From Liolophura sinensis (taxonomy: Eukaryota; Mollusca; Polyplacophora; Chitonida; Chitonidae), in contig NC_088297.1 in NCBI RefSeq assembly GCF_032854445.1, forward strand, positions 18,797,127-18,861,126: a stretch of DNA of 64,000 nt, written 5' to 3'. Position numbers and translations under genes: made by a program. Of this stretch, positions 35,537 to 48,500 are shown piece after piece. The notes beneath the pieces were generated by a model that worked only from the letters and a program-made list of their open reading frames with translations, did not search any database and was not told the DNA's origin. Within the stretch, counting starts at the first letter, position 1. Every line of letters starts with the position of its first letter.

Positions 35537-36819
35537 TCTGTATTCAGCACACAATAAATTAAACACAGCATTTTTTATGAATGACTGTAGCTGTAGTCTC
35601 TCGTTAGAGTAAACATTTCCAAAAAGCGATATAGCTATAGTAAATTAATGAAAGCCGTGAGATTATAATTATAAAAGCACTGCATATATTACATTAGCAA
35701 AATCTGCAATCTTGAGAGCTTTTATATATGTGACATTGATATTGATATTGAACTCCCCATGCACATATGTGTAACACATTGTATGAATAATAATAAATGG
35801 AATAACACTTGGGGTAATACATTGACCTAATATAAAATATATATCCCACTGGTCACATCAGCTTAATAAATATTTGTGTTTAATAAAACTGGTGACAAGT
35901 GAAGAATCAGGCGCTTCAATGAGCTGATGGCACCCTAAGCCACATAACAGCACCCAATCCTTTACCATAGCCCAAAACTACATGTATCTGACAGCTTTAC
36001 TTACCAGATGTCTCTTTGTTTCGCATCTGCGTGTTGGCCTGTCTATACCACACGTGGGAATCCCCAACGTACATGTCCTTGTAACAATGCAGACTGGCAT
36101 GGGGGATAGATATAGGCTGCATTTAACTGGTACATTCCCTTGTTGATACATATGTGTGTGTTGTCTGCGAGCAAACGTGAAATGTCAACCAATTATCCTT
36201 AATTATACCCATCATAATTACTGCTCGGGTATGACCTAATTCAATGCACAGAATGTATCGTCAGAAAAAAAATTGCATTATATGGGACCAAAATGCACAT
36301 CCGCTGTATAAGCTGCGATCTCCTTTGTGAAGGGATCTGTTTGCTGTTTTGCCGTGGTGGGAGAAAACCACCGACCTTTGGCATTTTACTGACGGACGCC
36401 CACGTCTGACATACGGATTGCACTTCTTTTAATTGGAAAAGACAAGCTGTCTTCAGTGAATGCAAGACTGTTTAAACTAACACAAGCGTCGTTGTCCGTT
36501 TTTTGTCATAAATGAACAGCATAAAAGCAAGGTGGTCTATAAATTCCCTGTCCAAACCCGGGATTGAACCCGCACTGGTTGACAAAATTAAATTTTTAAG
36601 GAAGATCTTAATTTTTCTTCCTCCAGTAATGACTTAAATATTCCGGGGGCTATGAAACCGTTCCTGGATTCAACCATCTTAACTCTCTGGAGCTCGTGCT
36701 CCGTTGGGATCTGTCCAGGATGTCACCTGAGCAACAAAACAGATTTGATTAACATTGTTTACTTTTCATGTATATCAAAAAGTGCAAGGTAGTTCCCGTC
36801 TCTTTGTTATCCCGAAATT
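35537..36819. other. Intergenic, nothing firmly recognisable
   Basis: ACCCGGGATTGAACCCGCAC near 36,560 resembles a reversed B box, but no complete tRNA or SINE could be built around it. Confidence 0.5.
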
Positions 36820-37500
36820 ACATAGGGTTGACATTCCAGGAAACATGAAATTACATAGGGTTGACATTCCAGGAAACATGAAATTACATAGGGTTGACAT
36901 GCCAGGAATCATGAAATTACATAGGGTTGACAAGCCAGGTAACATGACATTACATAGGGTTGACATGCCAGGTTACATGAAATTACATAGGGCTGACATG
37001 CCAGGTAACATGTAATTACATAGGGCTGACATGCCAGGTAACATGAAATTGCATTGGGTTGACATGCCAGGTAACATGCAACTGCATAGGGTTGACGTAC
37101 CAGGTAACATGAAATTACATAGGGTTGACATGCCAGGTTACATGAAATTACATAGGGTTAACGTACCAGCTAACATGACATTACATAGGGTTGACATGCC
37201 AGGTTACATGAAATTACATAGGGCTGACATGCCAGGTAACATGTAATTACATAGGGCTGACATGCCAGGAACAAGAAATTGCATTGGATTGACATGCCAG
37301 GTAACATGCAACTGCATAGGGTTGACGTACCAGGTAACATGAAATTACATAGGGTTGACATGCCAGGTAACATGAAATTACATAGGGTTGACATGCCAGG
37401 TTACATGAAATAACATAGGGTTGACGTACCAGGTAACATGCAACTGCATAGGGTTGACATGCTAGGTAACATGAAATTACATAGGGTTGACGTGCATTTA
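36820..37500. repeat. 33-bp minisatellite, about 20 copies
   Basis: The unit is ATTACATAGGGTTGACATGC then CAGGTAACATGAA (33 bp). Because 33 is a multiple of 3, one plus-strand frame reads an 11-residue repeat (MKLHRVDMPGN) and the minus strand also stays open for stretches. TAA occurs in some units and no flanking exon signals are seen, so coding is unlikely. Confidence 0.92.
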
Positions 37501-37687
37501 GTAACAACATCACACTGGCGATAAAACGTTTAACACTATGGGTCAACAGGGTGATGGAATAACGAAACTTTAGTAACTGTAGCTATACGATGTACACTGA
37601 TGTCACATTAACTACAGAGTAAACACCATCTATGGTGGGCGGAGGGTTGGGGGGTAGGGGGGATGCGTCCGAGTGATTAGCGTACCA

Positions 37688-37833
<146 letters not shown>

Positions 37834-37930
37834 ATATAGGTTTCAACTGCACAAACATCTGTGTACCAGACGTCATACGAAATGGACTGACAGAGGCATT
37901 ACTTATGGATAACAACTCCTGGATTTATTG

Positions 37931-37970
37931 TGACGTTTCGATGTAGGTTCTTACATCGTTATCAAACCAT
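37931..37970 (-). ncRNA. Hammerhead-ribozyme-like motif, left arm
   Basis: Same core as the right arm (39,119-39,160) on the minus strand: TTGATAA, a 7-bp stem CGATGTA/TACATCG, GAAAC, GTC. After GTC it reads ACAATAAA, so stem I pairing is poorer than in the right arm. Confidence 0.35.
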
Positions 37971-38150
37971 ATGAACATACAGAGATACAAGACAACATAT
38001 ATACAGTAAGAGAGTGAGTGGTGTCAAAAACAGGCAACAATGTAACATAGATAATAGCTTCAGGGTTAATGGCTTCAGGGTTTAAGGCGGTCACTGTCTA
38101 ATCTGATTAGGTCATTGTAGGCGCTCGGTAGGTGGTACCCGCTGTCTCGG

Positions 38151-38630
38151 TTAAGCTGTGGATTGTGTCGTCGGATCATGATGGCTTCCAGGAGTTTCCT
38201 TCTTTTGTAGTCTGATTGGTTGTTCTGTAGGGTATGAACTGTGTTCCATTGGAGTTGGTGTTCTGGATGGGCTCCAGAAGATTTCATCTAATTTTTCTAC
38301 TGAGGCCTTGTGCTCTGCAATTCTGATATTGAGTGGTCTACCGGTTTCTCCAGTGTATTGCCGTTGACAATCAAAATTAATGCAGTACACAGATCCTTTG
38401 GGTTCTTCCCTATGGGTTGGCTGTTTCTTTCCATTGGCTTTGAGTAGGGTTTTACGGTTAGAGGCGGAGGTAAACGTTGTTTGTATGTTCAGTTTGTCAT
38501 GCAGGAGTCCTCTTACCTGGTAGCTTGGGGTGCCTATATACGGGATGGTTATATATATATTGGGGTGGTCGGGTCTCGTTGCTCTGGTCTTGTTAGCCGG
38601 ATTGAGGGTTTTACTGATCGTTCTCTCCAC
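38151..38630 (-). pseudogene. Penelope-like element endonuclease (GIY-YIG) fragment
   Basis: An open frame of 159 codons whose GSVYCINFDCQRQYTGETGR stretch fits the GIY-YIG nuclease fused to Penelope-like reverse transcriptase, followed by RIAEHKASV. Soon after LDE, near 38,280, the frame departs from the family. The true C-terminal part continues in another frame at 38,075-38,287 (HPEHQLQWNTVHTLQNNQSD), apparently after a small deletion. The element is broken and lacks its reverse transcriptase. Confidence 0.75.
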
Positions 38631-38779
38631 TAATTGTGGGGGTATCGGTTTTGGGTGGTGAAGGCTGTTTTGAGGTGATTTATTTCTTCTTGGAGGTTGA
38701 TGCTGGATATCTGTATGGCTCGTTTTGTTAAGGTAGATATTATTCCTCTCTTGATCTGGCTAACAAGACTCAGCAGAAA

Positions 38780-39016
38780 AATTAGATGGAAAATCAGCCC
38801 TCAGTGACCACATCAGAGCCCATCCAGAACACCAACTCCAATGGAACACAGTTCATACCCTACAGAACAACCAATCAGACTACAAAAGAAGGAAACTCCT
38901 GGAAGCCATCATGATCCGACGACACAATCCACAGCTTAACCGAGACAGCGGGTACCACCTACCGAGCGCCTACAATGACCTAATCAGATTAGACAGTGAC
39001 CGCCTTAAACCCTGAA
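38780..39016 (+). pseudogene. Penelope-like element C-terminal fragment, inverted copy
   Basis: Encodes the same C-terminal tail as the left arm (SDHIRAHPEHQLQWNTVHTL through NDLIRLDSDRLKP and a stop), in the opposite direction, and retains residues the left copy lost. A 5'-truncated insertion. Confidence 0.72.
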
Positions 39017-39118
39017 GCCATTAACCCTGAAGCTATTATCTGTTACATTGTTGCCTGTTTTTGACACCACTCACTCTCTTACTGTATATACGTTGTCTTG
39101 TATCTCTGTATGTTCATA

Positions 39119-39160
39119 TGGTTTGATAACGATGTAAGAACCTACATCGAAACGTCACCA
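39119..39160 (+). ncRNA. Hammerhead-ribozyme-like motif, right arm
   Basis: In order: TGGT (stem I, 5' strand), TTGATAA (core box; consensus CTGANGA), CGATGTA-AGAACC-TACATCG (7-bp stem II), GAAA, C-G (minimal stem III), GTC cleavage triplet, ACCA (stem I, 3' strand). Penelope-like elements are known to carry hammerheads with very short stem III near their ends. Two core positions differ from consensus (C3 to T, G8 to A), so activity is doubtful. Not folded computationally. Confidence 0.45.
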
Positions 39161-39547
39161 ACACAATAAATCCAGGAGTTGTTATCCATAAGTAATGCCT
39201 CTTTCAATCTATACCATCCCAATTCCTAAATGCCTCTGATTCAACACAAACTTCCAAAGAAAGTTATATGTGAAGTATGAAAGATGGACGATTTTATGGT
39301 ATGGAGAAAAGCCGAGCACCTCTACATTCCTAGATTAGAAAATACGAGGCACGAAGCTTCCTCACTTAAAGGGATTCGCGTCACATATAAAAAGCGATGG
39401 GAGGGAGTGGGGATACGAAGTGCGCAGAGAGCACGGGGGTTATGTTTTAGCTCTGATTCTTTATCTTTGGCGACATGGTAAGAATATGCTTGGCTGGACA
39501 ATTCAGATCTGCCAGTCGGTTTTAGGAAAATACGGCTTATTCCTGCC

Positions 39548-42500
39548 ATGCAATTTCATTTAAATTTTTATGTAGATTTTCTACATTTAACAAATTCAGA
39601 CAGAGAGGAATCAATGAAATTAACCGCTGTACAGTGTCAATTTCTATTGGATCAGAACACCAAGTTGCCTAGATCTGACTCCGCTAAGGATGAAAGTGGT
39701 CAAGACCATTTCAAGTCACGTGTCGGTCTCGTGCTATCGTGCCTCGGATGTGTCATCGGCACCGGAAACATTTGGAGGTTTCCTCGTATTGTTGCCCAGA
39801 ACAGCGAAGAAAAAGGTACGAACTTTCCCTACACTCGTGCACTGTCATAAAATAACTTCATCTGTTTATTTCAATGTTGTGTAAAGCTCCGCACAAAACT
39901 TTTTCACTTATACCATGACAGTCAGATTTTTCAGTTGGGGAAAACAGAGTGTCCGGGGAAAAAAGGTTGCCTTTAGTAAGTTACTGACAAGTAACGTTAC
40001 GTAAACGTATATAAAATATATTGCTGGGAGACAAGAGAGATTATCTGGGGACGTTAATATACATATTACCGTGTTATTTCAGGTGGACTGGTGTTTCTGA
40101 TGGTCTGGGTGCTATTTCTATTTCTCTGGTCCATCCCTATGCTTCTGATAGAGTACACAATGGGTAGATACACCAAGACCGCCATTGTGCAGTCCTTTCG
40201 CTTCTTCATAGGCAACAAAGCCACGTGGTGCGGAGCCTGGGTTTCGTTCGTTCCTTTCGCCATCAAGTAAGATGACGAATATCTTGCAGAATTTATTTCT
40301 TTATTTGATTTATATTTTAAGCCGTACTCAAAAATATTTCACTTATACGACAGTGGCCAGCATTATTGTGCGAGGAACCGGGCAGAGTGCGGGGGTAACC
40401 CACGACCATCCGCAGGTTGCTGGAAGACCAATGTCTTACAGAAACTGCATAAGCTCTTTCTTTTAAAAGTAAAAATAAATTATAAGTAATACAACATGGA
40501 TATTAGGCTTTGGTTTATATATTTATTTGATTGGTGTTTGAGTCGACCTATTTAACGTGCTACTTCACTCCTAAGAGAAGGTAGGCGGAAATAATAAAAT
40601 GATATTAAGGATACCCTAGGGAACAGAGCTAACACCAGGGTTCAATAAACTCGTATGAGTGAAGAGTTCAAAAAAACAAAATTTTCGGCAATTTCCGTAA
40701 AATTTTCCTGATATGACGTGATAATGTTCCTTATGTCGAGTAAGGCAGTTATGCTGGAATGAAGTCACGCGCGTTTGAAAGTGCGACGTCATTTGCTGCT
40801 ATACGTTTGATATGGGTGACGCCAAATGTTCTTGCATGACCTCACACCAGGCAAAATTGAATCGACAGAAAACTTTTGTTTCTGTACTATCCTCCGAAAC
40901 TAGTGACAGTGGTTTTAATACATTGCTATTTTTTAGTAATTTAAGAAACCAATTCAGACTATCTCAATCCTTAACATTTAACCCTCCATTTAAGACATTC
41001 TGGTCTTCATACTGTTGTAGCTCTTTATGGACTTATGACTTATTCGACCTCTGTCATATTTATGTCTTTATTGTTTTGTGGGTTTTTTCACAATTGCAGA
41101 CCGCACACACAAACAAGGCGAAGGATACCATACATCATAAAGATTTCCTCTCGCGATAATGCTGTCCGCCGTCACAAATCTTCGTAAAACACAAATGAAA
41201 TCAAATAAATAAACAAATGTTTAACAAATGTCCTTTCAGTTCTTACTACTCGGTGGTGCTAGGATGGTGTTTTTACTACACGTACTACTGCATTGGTTAC
41301 GAGCTCCCGACGACGAATCTAGACAGTCGTGTTATCTTCGACGACTTCGCCGTGGTAAGTTCTGCCTCCGTATAATCATTGTGAATTTGTCTTAAATATA
41401 TGATCTGCACACGTAAATTTAAGTAATTCTGTTATAAATATGACACTGCAAGGGAGTGTCTATTTTTTATTTACTTGATTCGTGTTTAACGCCACACTTA
41501 AGGAATTTTTGCTCCAAATTTTCACATGGTGATATGGTTTGCGAGTGATGGAGAGCGGAGTAGCCGCAGTAAATAATTACCATTGCCAGAAAAACCTGCC
41601 GATTCAAAACCCCATCCGCACCAGCAAGAGCTGGATTTGAACCTGCTACACCATTGGTTCTCCACACTGAAACCGCATATAGATACATCGGCGTAACGGC
41701 GCTGGAGTTCTTTAGCGAACACAAACATGGATGGCTAGCGACCGATGTCAACATCGTATTGGATCTTCTTTTAGTTCCTTGAATTGGGTGATAATGCAAA
41801 ATTTCCTCTTGTTATGGGAAGCCATGGCTATGAAATCGTAAGAAAAATAAACCTTTCTATATTTGTAACAAAAGATCTGCAAATGAATTATAAATTATTG
41901 AAACAAATTATATGTGTTTTTTTCAGAACAGCTATTGGCCGATTCTCACTCATAGCATCGCCATTTTGATAGCTGGTGTCTCCGTCATCCGCGGAGTGAA
42001 AACCATAGAAAAAGTCAATCTCTTCCTCGTACCCTTGTTCCTCCTTATCGTTCTCTTCACCTTTACGTGGTCTCTCACGAGGAAATACGCAGATCTTGGT
42101 ATCAGGTTTCTGTTTACACCAAGCTGGGGTAAGTGTCAAAGACTGAAATGAATTCCTTCGGGTTCAAATATATTTAATGGAAGTTGACTCATTCTTGCTT
42201 GTATATAGCGAAAACAACGTTTTGGTAGAAATACCATGAATCCATGAATCTTTGATTTGATTGAGTGAATTATATATTTTTAACTTTGGCAATTTTGTAT
42301 GGACATCTACTCCTAAACTCACCTCACATTTCCGCCAACTTTGGCGAATTGTAGTACTGAGTTGGCCTCTTTGGCATTGAGCAAAAGTTCCACTTAATAC
42401 TCATTTATACTGAGAGTCTTTGTCATCAGCAAATGTAAATTCCTTTGCTGACTTGAAAACGCTTCATATTTAGGGCTAACCTACTATGTACTTACCTATG

Positions 42501-45500
42501 AACATTTCGGAATTTGATTTTGTAGGAAATTTCTAAACCCAATTCCTGCAGTTCGCACTTTATGAAATACAACGACACTAAAGCAAATACATAATTTTAA
42601 TGTTACCGCTGACTGAATTTGTTTCCATGTGGGGTAAAATGTGGAGGTCTTCCAGCAACCTGCGGATGGTCGTGGGTTTTACCCGGGCTCTGTCTGGCTT
42701 CCTTCCACTATAATGCTGGCCGTCGTCGTATAAGTGAAATATTCTTGAGTGTGGCGTTAAACACCGATCAAATAAATAAATAAATAAATGTGGAGGTCAC
42801 ACAAAAAATAAGACTACTGCGTTGTTGTGGCCTTGTGCTTGCAAGAGGAGGACAACGTTTTCTATCCTGCAAAGTTTTGATAATACACTTTATCTTTCAG
42901 CACATTATGTATCAGAATGGGTGAAACAAAACATGTTCAAAACCGTGCACAAATCATCTAAAACTACCATTCGAAATTTTCAGACGCTTTCTCCGATCCT
43001 CGTGTATGGGTGGACGCGATCAGTCAGAACGCCTTTGACACGGGCGCTGGTATGGGCATGATGATCACTTATGCGTCGTACATGACCCGCAGTAACAGTG
43101 TGGTTAAGTATGGCACCCTGATCCCCGTGGGTAATAACATTGTCAGGTGGGTGACAATAACATTTCCTAAACAAACCATGCCCTTAAGCCGACTTTTCAT
43201 CTACATGTAATCCATTAATTTCTTTTTTCGGTTACACTTTTTTCTAAAATGCTGCTGAATTGTTGTAAGACAATGTGAATTTCCTGAAGAGTGAGAAAAC
43301 ATTTTTTAAATACAAAATGCTGTGACAAATCGGGCATGGGGGCCATCTTGGAATGGAGTGAAAAGCGCTGATTACCGCCTGAACAAGAGTATAGTATTAG
43401 GTTCGCTAAGTTACGGCATCCAGACACAGCTAGAGTTTTATTTATTTATTTGATTGGTGTTTTACGCCGTACTCAAGAATATTTCACATATATGACGGCG
43501 GCCAGCTTTATGGTGAGAGGCAACCGGGCAGAGTCCGGGGGAAACCCACGACCATCCACAGGTTGCTGATAAACCGACACAGCTAAAGACACCAGTGTCC
43601 ATGTCTCTGTGCGAACAAACCATCCGGAGTTTTTGGAGTTTTCCTTCTGAAATTTTAGGACAAACATCCATATCCCTCACATGGAGTGAGGACGTCATCC
43701 TCAGTATTGTGATCATGTGGTTAAGTATGGCACCCTGATCCCCGTGGGTAGTAATATTGTCAGGTGGGTGACAACAACATCCTAAACAAACCAAACCATA
43801 TTCCTCACATGGAGTGAGGGCGTCATCCTCAGTATTGTGACCATGTGGTTAAGTATGGCACCCTGATCCCCGTGGGTAGTAATATTGTCAGGTGGGTGAC
43901 AATAACATTTCCTAAACAAACCAAACCATATTCCTCACATGGAGTGAGGACGTCATCCTCAGTATTGTGATCATGTGGTTAAGTATGGCACCCTGATCCC
44001 CGTGGGTAGTAATATTGTCAGGTGGGTGACAATAACATTTCCTAAACAAACCAAACCATATTCTTCACATGGAGTGAGGACGTCATCCTCAGTATTGTGA
44101 TCATTTGGTTAAGTATGGCACCCTGATCCCCGTGGGTAATAATATTGTCAGGTTGGTGACAACAACATCCTTAACAAACCAAACCATATCCCTCACATGG
44201 AGTGAGGACGTCATCCTCAGTATTGTGATCATGTGGTTAAGTATGGCACCCTGATCCCCGTGGGTAATAATATTGTCAGGTTGGTGACAACAACATCCTA
44301 AACAAACCAAACCATATCCCTCACATGGAGTGAGGACGTCATCCTCAGTATTGTGATCATGTGGTTAAGTATGGCACCCTGATCCCCGTGGGTAATAATA
44401 TTGTCAGGTGGGGGACAACAACATCCTAAACAAACCAAACCATATTCCTCACATGCAGTGAGGACGTCATCCTCAGTATTGTGATCATGTGGTTAAGTAT
44501 GGCACCCTGATCCCCGTGGGTAATAATATTGTCAGGTTGGTGACAACAACATCCTAAACAAACCAAACCATATTCCTCACATGCAGTGAAGACGTCATCC
44601 TCAGTATTGTGATCATGTGGTTAAGTATGGCACCCTGATCCCCGTGGGTAATAATATTGTCAGGTGGGGGACAACAACATCCTAAACAAACCAAACCATA
44701 ATCCTCACATGCAGTGAAGACGTCATCCTCAGTATTGTGATCATGTGGTTAAGTATGGCACCCTGATCCCCGTGGGTAATAATATTGTCAGGTTGGTGAC
44801 AACAACATCCTTAACAAACCAAACCATATTCCTCACATGCAGTGAAGACGTCATCTTCAGTATTGTGATCATGTGGTTAAGTATGGCACCCTGATCCCCG
44901 TGGGAAATAACATCGTCAGGTGGGTGACTACAACATCCTTAACAAACCAAACCATATTCCTCACATGCAGTGAAGACGTCATCCTCAGTATTGTGATCAT
45001 GTGGTTAAGTATGGCACCCTGATCCCCGTGGGAAATAACATTGTCAGGTGGGTGACTACAACATCCTTAACAAACCAAACCATATTCCTCACATGGAGTG
45101 AGGACGTCATCCTCAGTATTGTGATCATGTGGCTAGGTATGGCACCCTGATTCCCGTGGGTAATAATATTGTCAGGTGGGTGAGAACAACATCCTAAACA
45201 AACCAAACCATATTCCTCACATGCAGCCAGGACGTCATCCTCAGTATTGTGATCATCTGGTTAAGTATGACACCCTGATCCCCGTGGGTAGTAATATTGT
45301 CAGGTGGGTGAGAACAACATCCTAAACAAACCAAACCATGTCCCTCACATGGAGTGAGGACGTCATCCTCAGTATTGTGATCATGTGGTTAAGTATGGCA
45401 CCCTGATCCCCGTGGGTAGTAATATTGTCAGGTGGGTGACAACAACATCCTAAACAAACCAAACCATATTCCTCACATGGAGTGATGGCGTCATCCTCAG

Positions 45501-48500
45501 TATTGTGATCATGTGGTTAAGTATGGCACCCTGATCCCCGTGGGTAGTAATATTGTCAGGTGGGTGACAACAACATCCTTAACAAACCAAACCATATTCC
45601 TCACATGAAGTGAGGACGTCATCCTCAGTATTGTGATCATGTGGTTAAGTATGGCACCCTGATCCCCGTGGGTAGTTATATTGTCAGGTGGGTGAGAACA
45701 ACATCCTAAACAAACCAAACCATGTCCCTCACACGGAGTGAGGACGTCATCTTCAGTATTGTGATCATGTGGTTAAGTATGGCACCCTGATCCCCGTGGG
45801 TAGTAATATTGTCAGGTGGGTGACAACAACATCCTAAACAAACCAAACCATATTCCTCACATGGAGTGATGGCGTCATCCTCAGTATTGTGATCATGTGG
45901 TTAAGTATGGCACCCTGATCCCCGTGGGTAGTAATATTGTCAGGTGGGTGACAACAACATCCTTAACAAACCAAACCATATTCCTCACATGAAGTGAGGA
46001 CGTCATCCTCAGTATTGTGATCATGTGGTTAAGTATGGCACCCTGATCCCCGTGGGTAGTTATATTGTCAGGTGGGTGACAATAACATTTCCTAAACAAA
46101 CCAAACGATATTCCTCACATGGAGTGAGGACGTCATCCTCAGTATTGTGATCATGTGGTTAAGTATGGCACCCTGATCCCCGTGGGTAATGATATTGTCA
46201 GGTGGGTGACAACAACATCCTAAACAAACCAAACCATATTCCTCACATGGAGTGAGGATGTCATCCTCAGTATTGTGATCATGTGGTTAAGTATGGCACC
46301 CTGATCCCCGTGGGAAATAACATTGTCAGGTGGGTGACCACAACATCCTTAACAAACCAAACCATATTCCTCACATGGAGTGAGGACGTCATCCTCAGTA
46401 TTGTGATCATGTGGTTAAGTATGGCACCCTGATCCCCGTGGGTAGTAATATTGTCAGGTGGGTGACAATAACATTTCCTAAACAAACCAAACCATATTCT
46501 TCACATGGAGTGAGGACGTCATCCTCAGTATTGTGATCATGTGGTTAAGTATGGCACCCTGATCCCCGTGGGTAATAATATTGTCAGGTGGGGGACAACA
46601 ACATCCTAAACAAACCAAACCATATTCCTCACATGGAGTGAGGACGTCATCCTCAGTATTGTGATCATGTGGTTAAGTATGGCACCCTGATCCCCGTGGG
46701 TAGTAATATTGTCAGGTGGGTGACAACAACATCCTAAACAAACCAAACCATATCCCTCACATGGAGTGAGGACGTCATCCTCAGTATTGTGATCATGTGG
46801 TTAAGTATGGCACCCTGATCCCCGTGGGTAATAATATTGTCAGGTGGGGGACAACAACATCCTTAACAAACCAAACCATATTCCTCACATGCAGTGAAGA
46901 CGTCATCTTCAGTATTGTGATCATGTGGTTAAGTATGGCACCCTGATCCCCGTGGGAAATAACATTGTCAGGTGGGTGACTACAACATCCTTAACAAACC
47001 AAACCATATTCCTCACATGCAGTGAAGACGTCATCTTCAGTATTGTGATCATGTGGTTAAGTATGGCACCCTGATCCCCGTGGGAAATAACATTGTCAGG
47101 TGGGTGACTACAACATCCTTAACAAACCAAGCCATATTCCTCACATGGAGTGAGGACGTCATCCTCAGTATTGTGATCATGTGGTTAAGTATGGCACCCT
47201 GATCCCCGTGGGTAATAACATTGTCAGGTGGGGGACAACAACATCCTAAACAAACCAAACCATATTCTTCACATGGAGTGAGGACGTCATCCTCAGTATT
47301 GTGATCATCTGGTTAAGTATGGCACCCTGATCCCCGTGGGTAGTAATATTGTCAGGTGGGTGACAACAACATCCTTAACAAACCAAACCATATCCCTCAC
47401 ATGCAGTGAAGACGTCATCCTCAGTATTGTGATCATGTGGTTAAGTATGGCACCCTGATCCCCGTGGGTAATAATATTGTCAGGTGGGGGACAACAACAT
47501 CCTAAACAAACCAAACCATATCCCTCACATGCAGCCAGGGCGTCATCCTCAGTATTGTGATCATGTGGTTAAGTATGGCACCCTGATCCCCGTGGGTAGT
47601 AATATTGTCAGGTTGGTGACAACAACATCCTAAACAAACCAAACCATATCCCTCACATGGAGTGAGGACGTCATCCTCAGTATTGTGATCATGTGGTTAA
47701 GTATGGCACCCTGATCCCCGTGGGTAATAATATTGTCAGGTGGGGGACAACAACATCCTAAACAAACCAAACCATATTCCTCACATGCAGTGAAGACGTC
47801 ATCCTCAGTATTGTGATCATGTGGTTAAGTATGGCACCCTGATCCCCGTGGGAAATAACATTGTCAGGTGGGTGAGAACAACATCCTAAACAAACCCAAC
47901 CATATTCCTCACATGCAGTGAAGACGTCATCCTCAGTATTGTGATCATGTGGTTAAGTATGGCACCCTGATCCCCGTGGGTAATAATATTGTCAGGTGGG
48001 TGACCACAACATCCTTAACAAACCAAACCATATTCTTCACATGCAGTGAAAACGTAACCCTCAGTATTGTGATCATGTCAGAACTGAAATCTTATTAACA
48101 CACGAGGACTGATGCACAACCAATTTTGTCACATTTTCCGACACATTTTCTCCTTTGGAATCACTCCAAAACTGGAAAACTACCGGAAAACATTAATTTC
48201 ATTTCACTTGAACGGTAATAATGACAAAAAGCTGTTGGCAGCAAATACTAGTAATTCGCCTCGGCATTCGTGTAACATTTTGCTCTCCTTGTTTCTTTTT
48301 TTGTGTGTGTGTTTTTCCAATCAACAGTCAAATGTTTAAAAACAGAGGCCGAGATACCGATGAGTTTTCTCATTTTCTCAGGATGCCAAATTGTACGCAA
48401 ATTCCTGTCTACTATTTCAGCTTGATTTGCGGAATTACGGTGTTTTCCACTGTTTTCTCATCTCTGGCCCTCTCACAACCTCATCTGTCTCAGTCCGGCA

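Larger units (their letters stand above)
37892..39202. mobile_element. Inverted pair of Penelope-like element 3' ends
   Basis: Arms 37,892-38,274 and 38,816-39,202 are near-perfect inverted copies, both starting AGAGGCATTACTTATGGATA when read inward. Each carries the C-terminal coding end of a Penelope-like retroelement and a hammerhead-like motif. The left part extends further into the element (GIY-YIG domain). The reverse transcriptase is absent. Head-to-head and otherwise rearranged 5' ends are known for this class. Confidence 0.75.

Noticed and set aside
36820-37500. CRISPR-like regular repeat
   Set aside because: Units of 33 bp follow each other with no unique spacers, in an animal genome with no cas genes.
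45381-46150. Recursive splice sites at each CAG/GT of the satellite
   Set aside because: The juxtaposed AG/GT is present, but the bases before it lack a pyrimidine tract, so a ratchet site is unlikely.
44101-47514. A series of similar 68-69-codon minus-strand frames
   Set aside because: They are the reverse of the 128-bp satellite units; the plus strand explains them as copies of exon 5.
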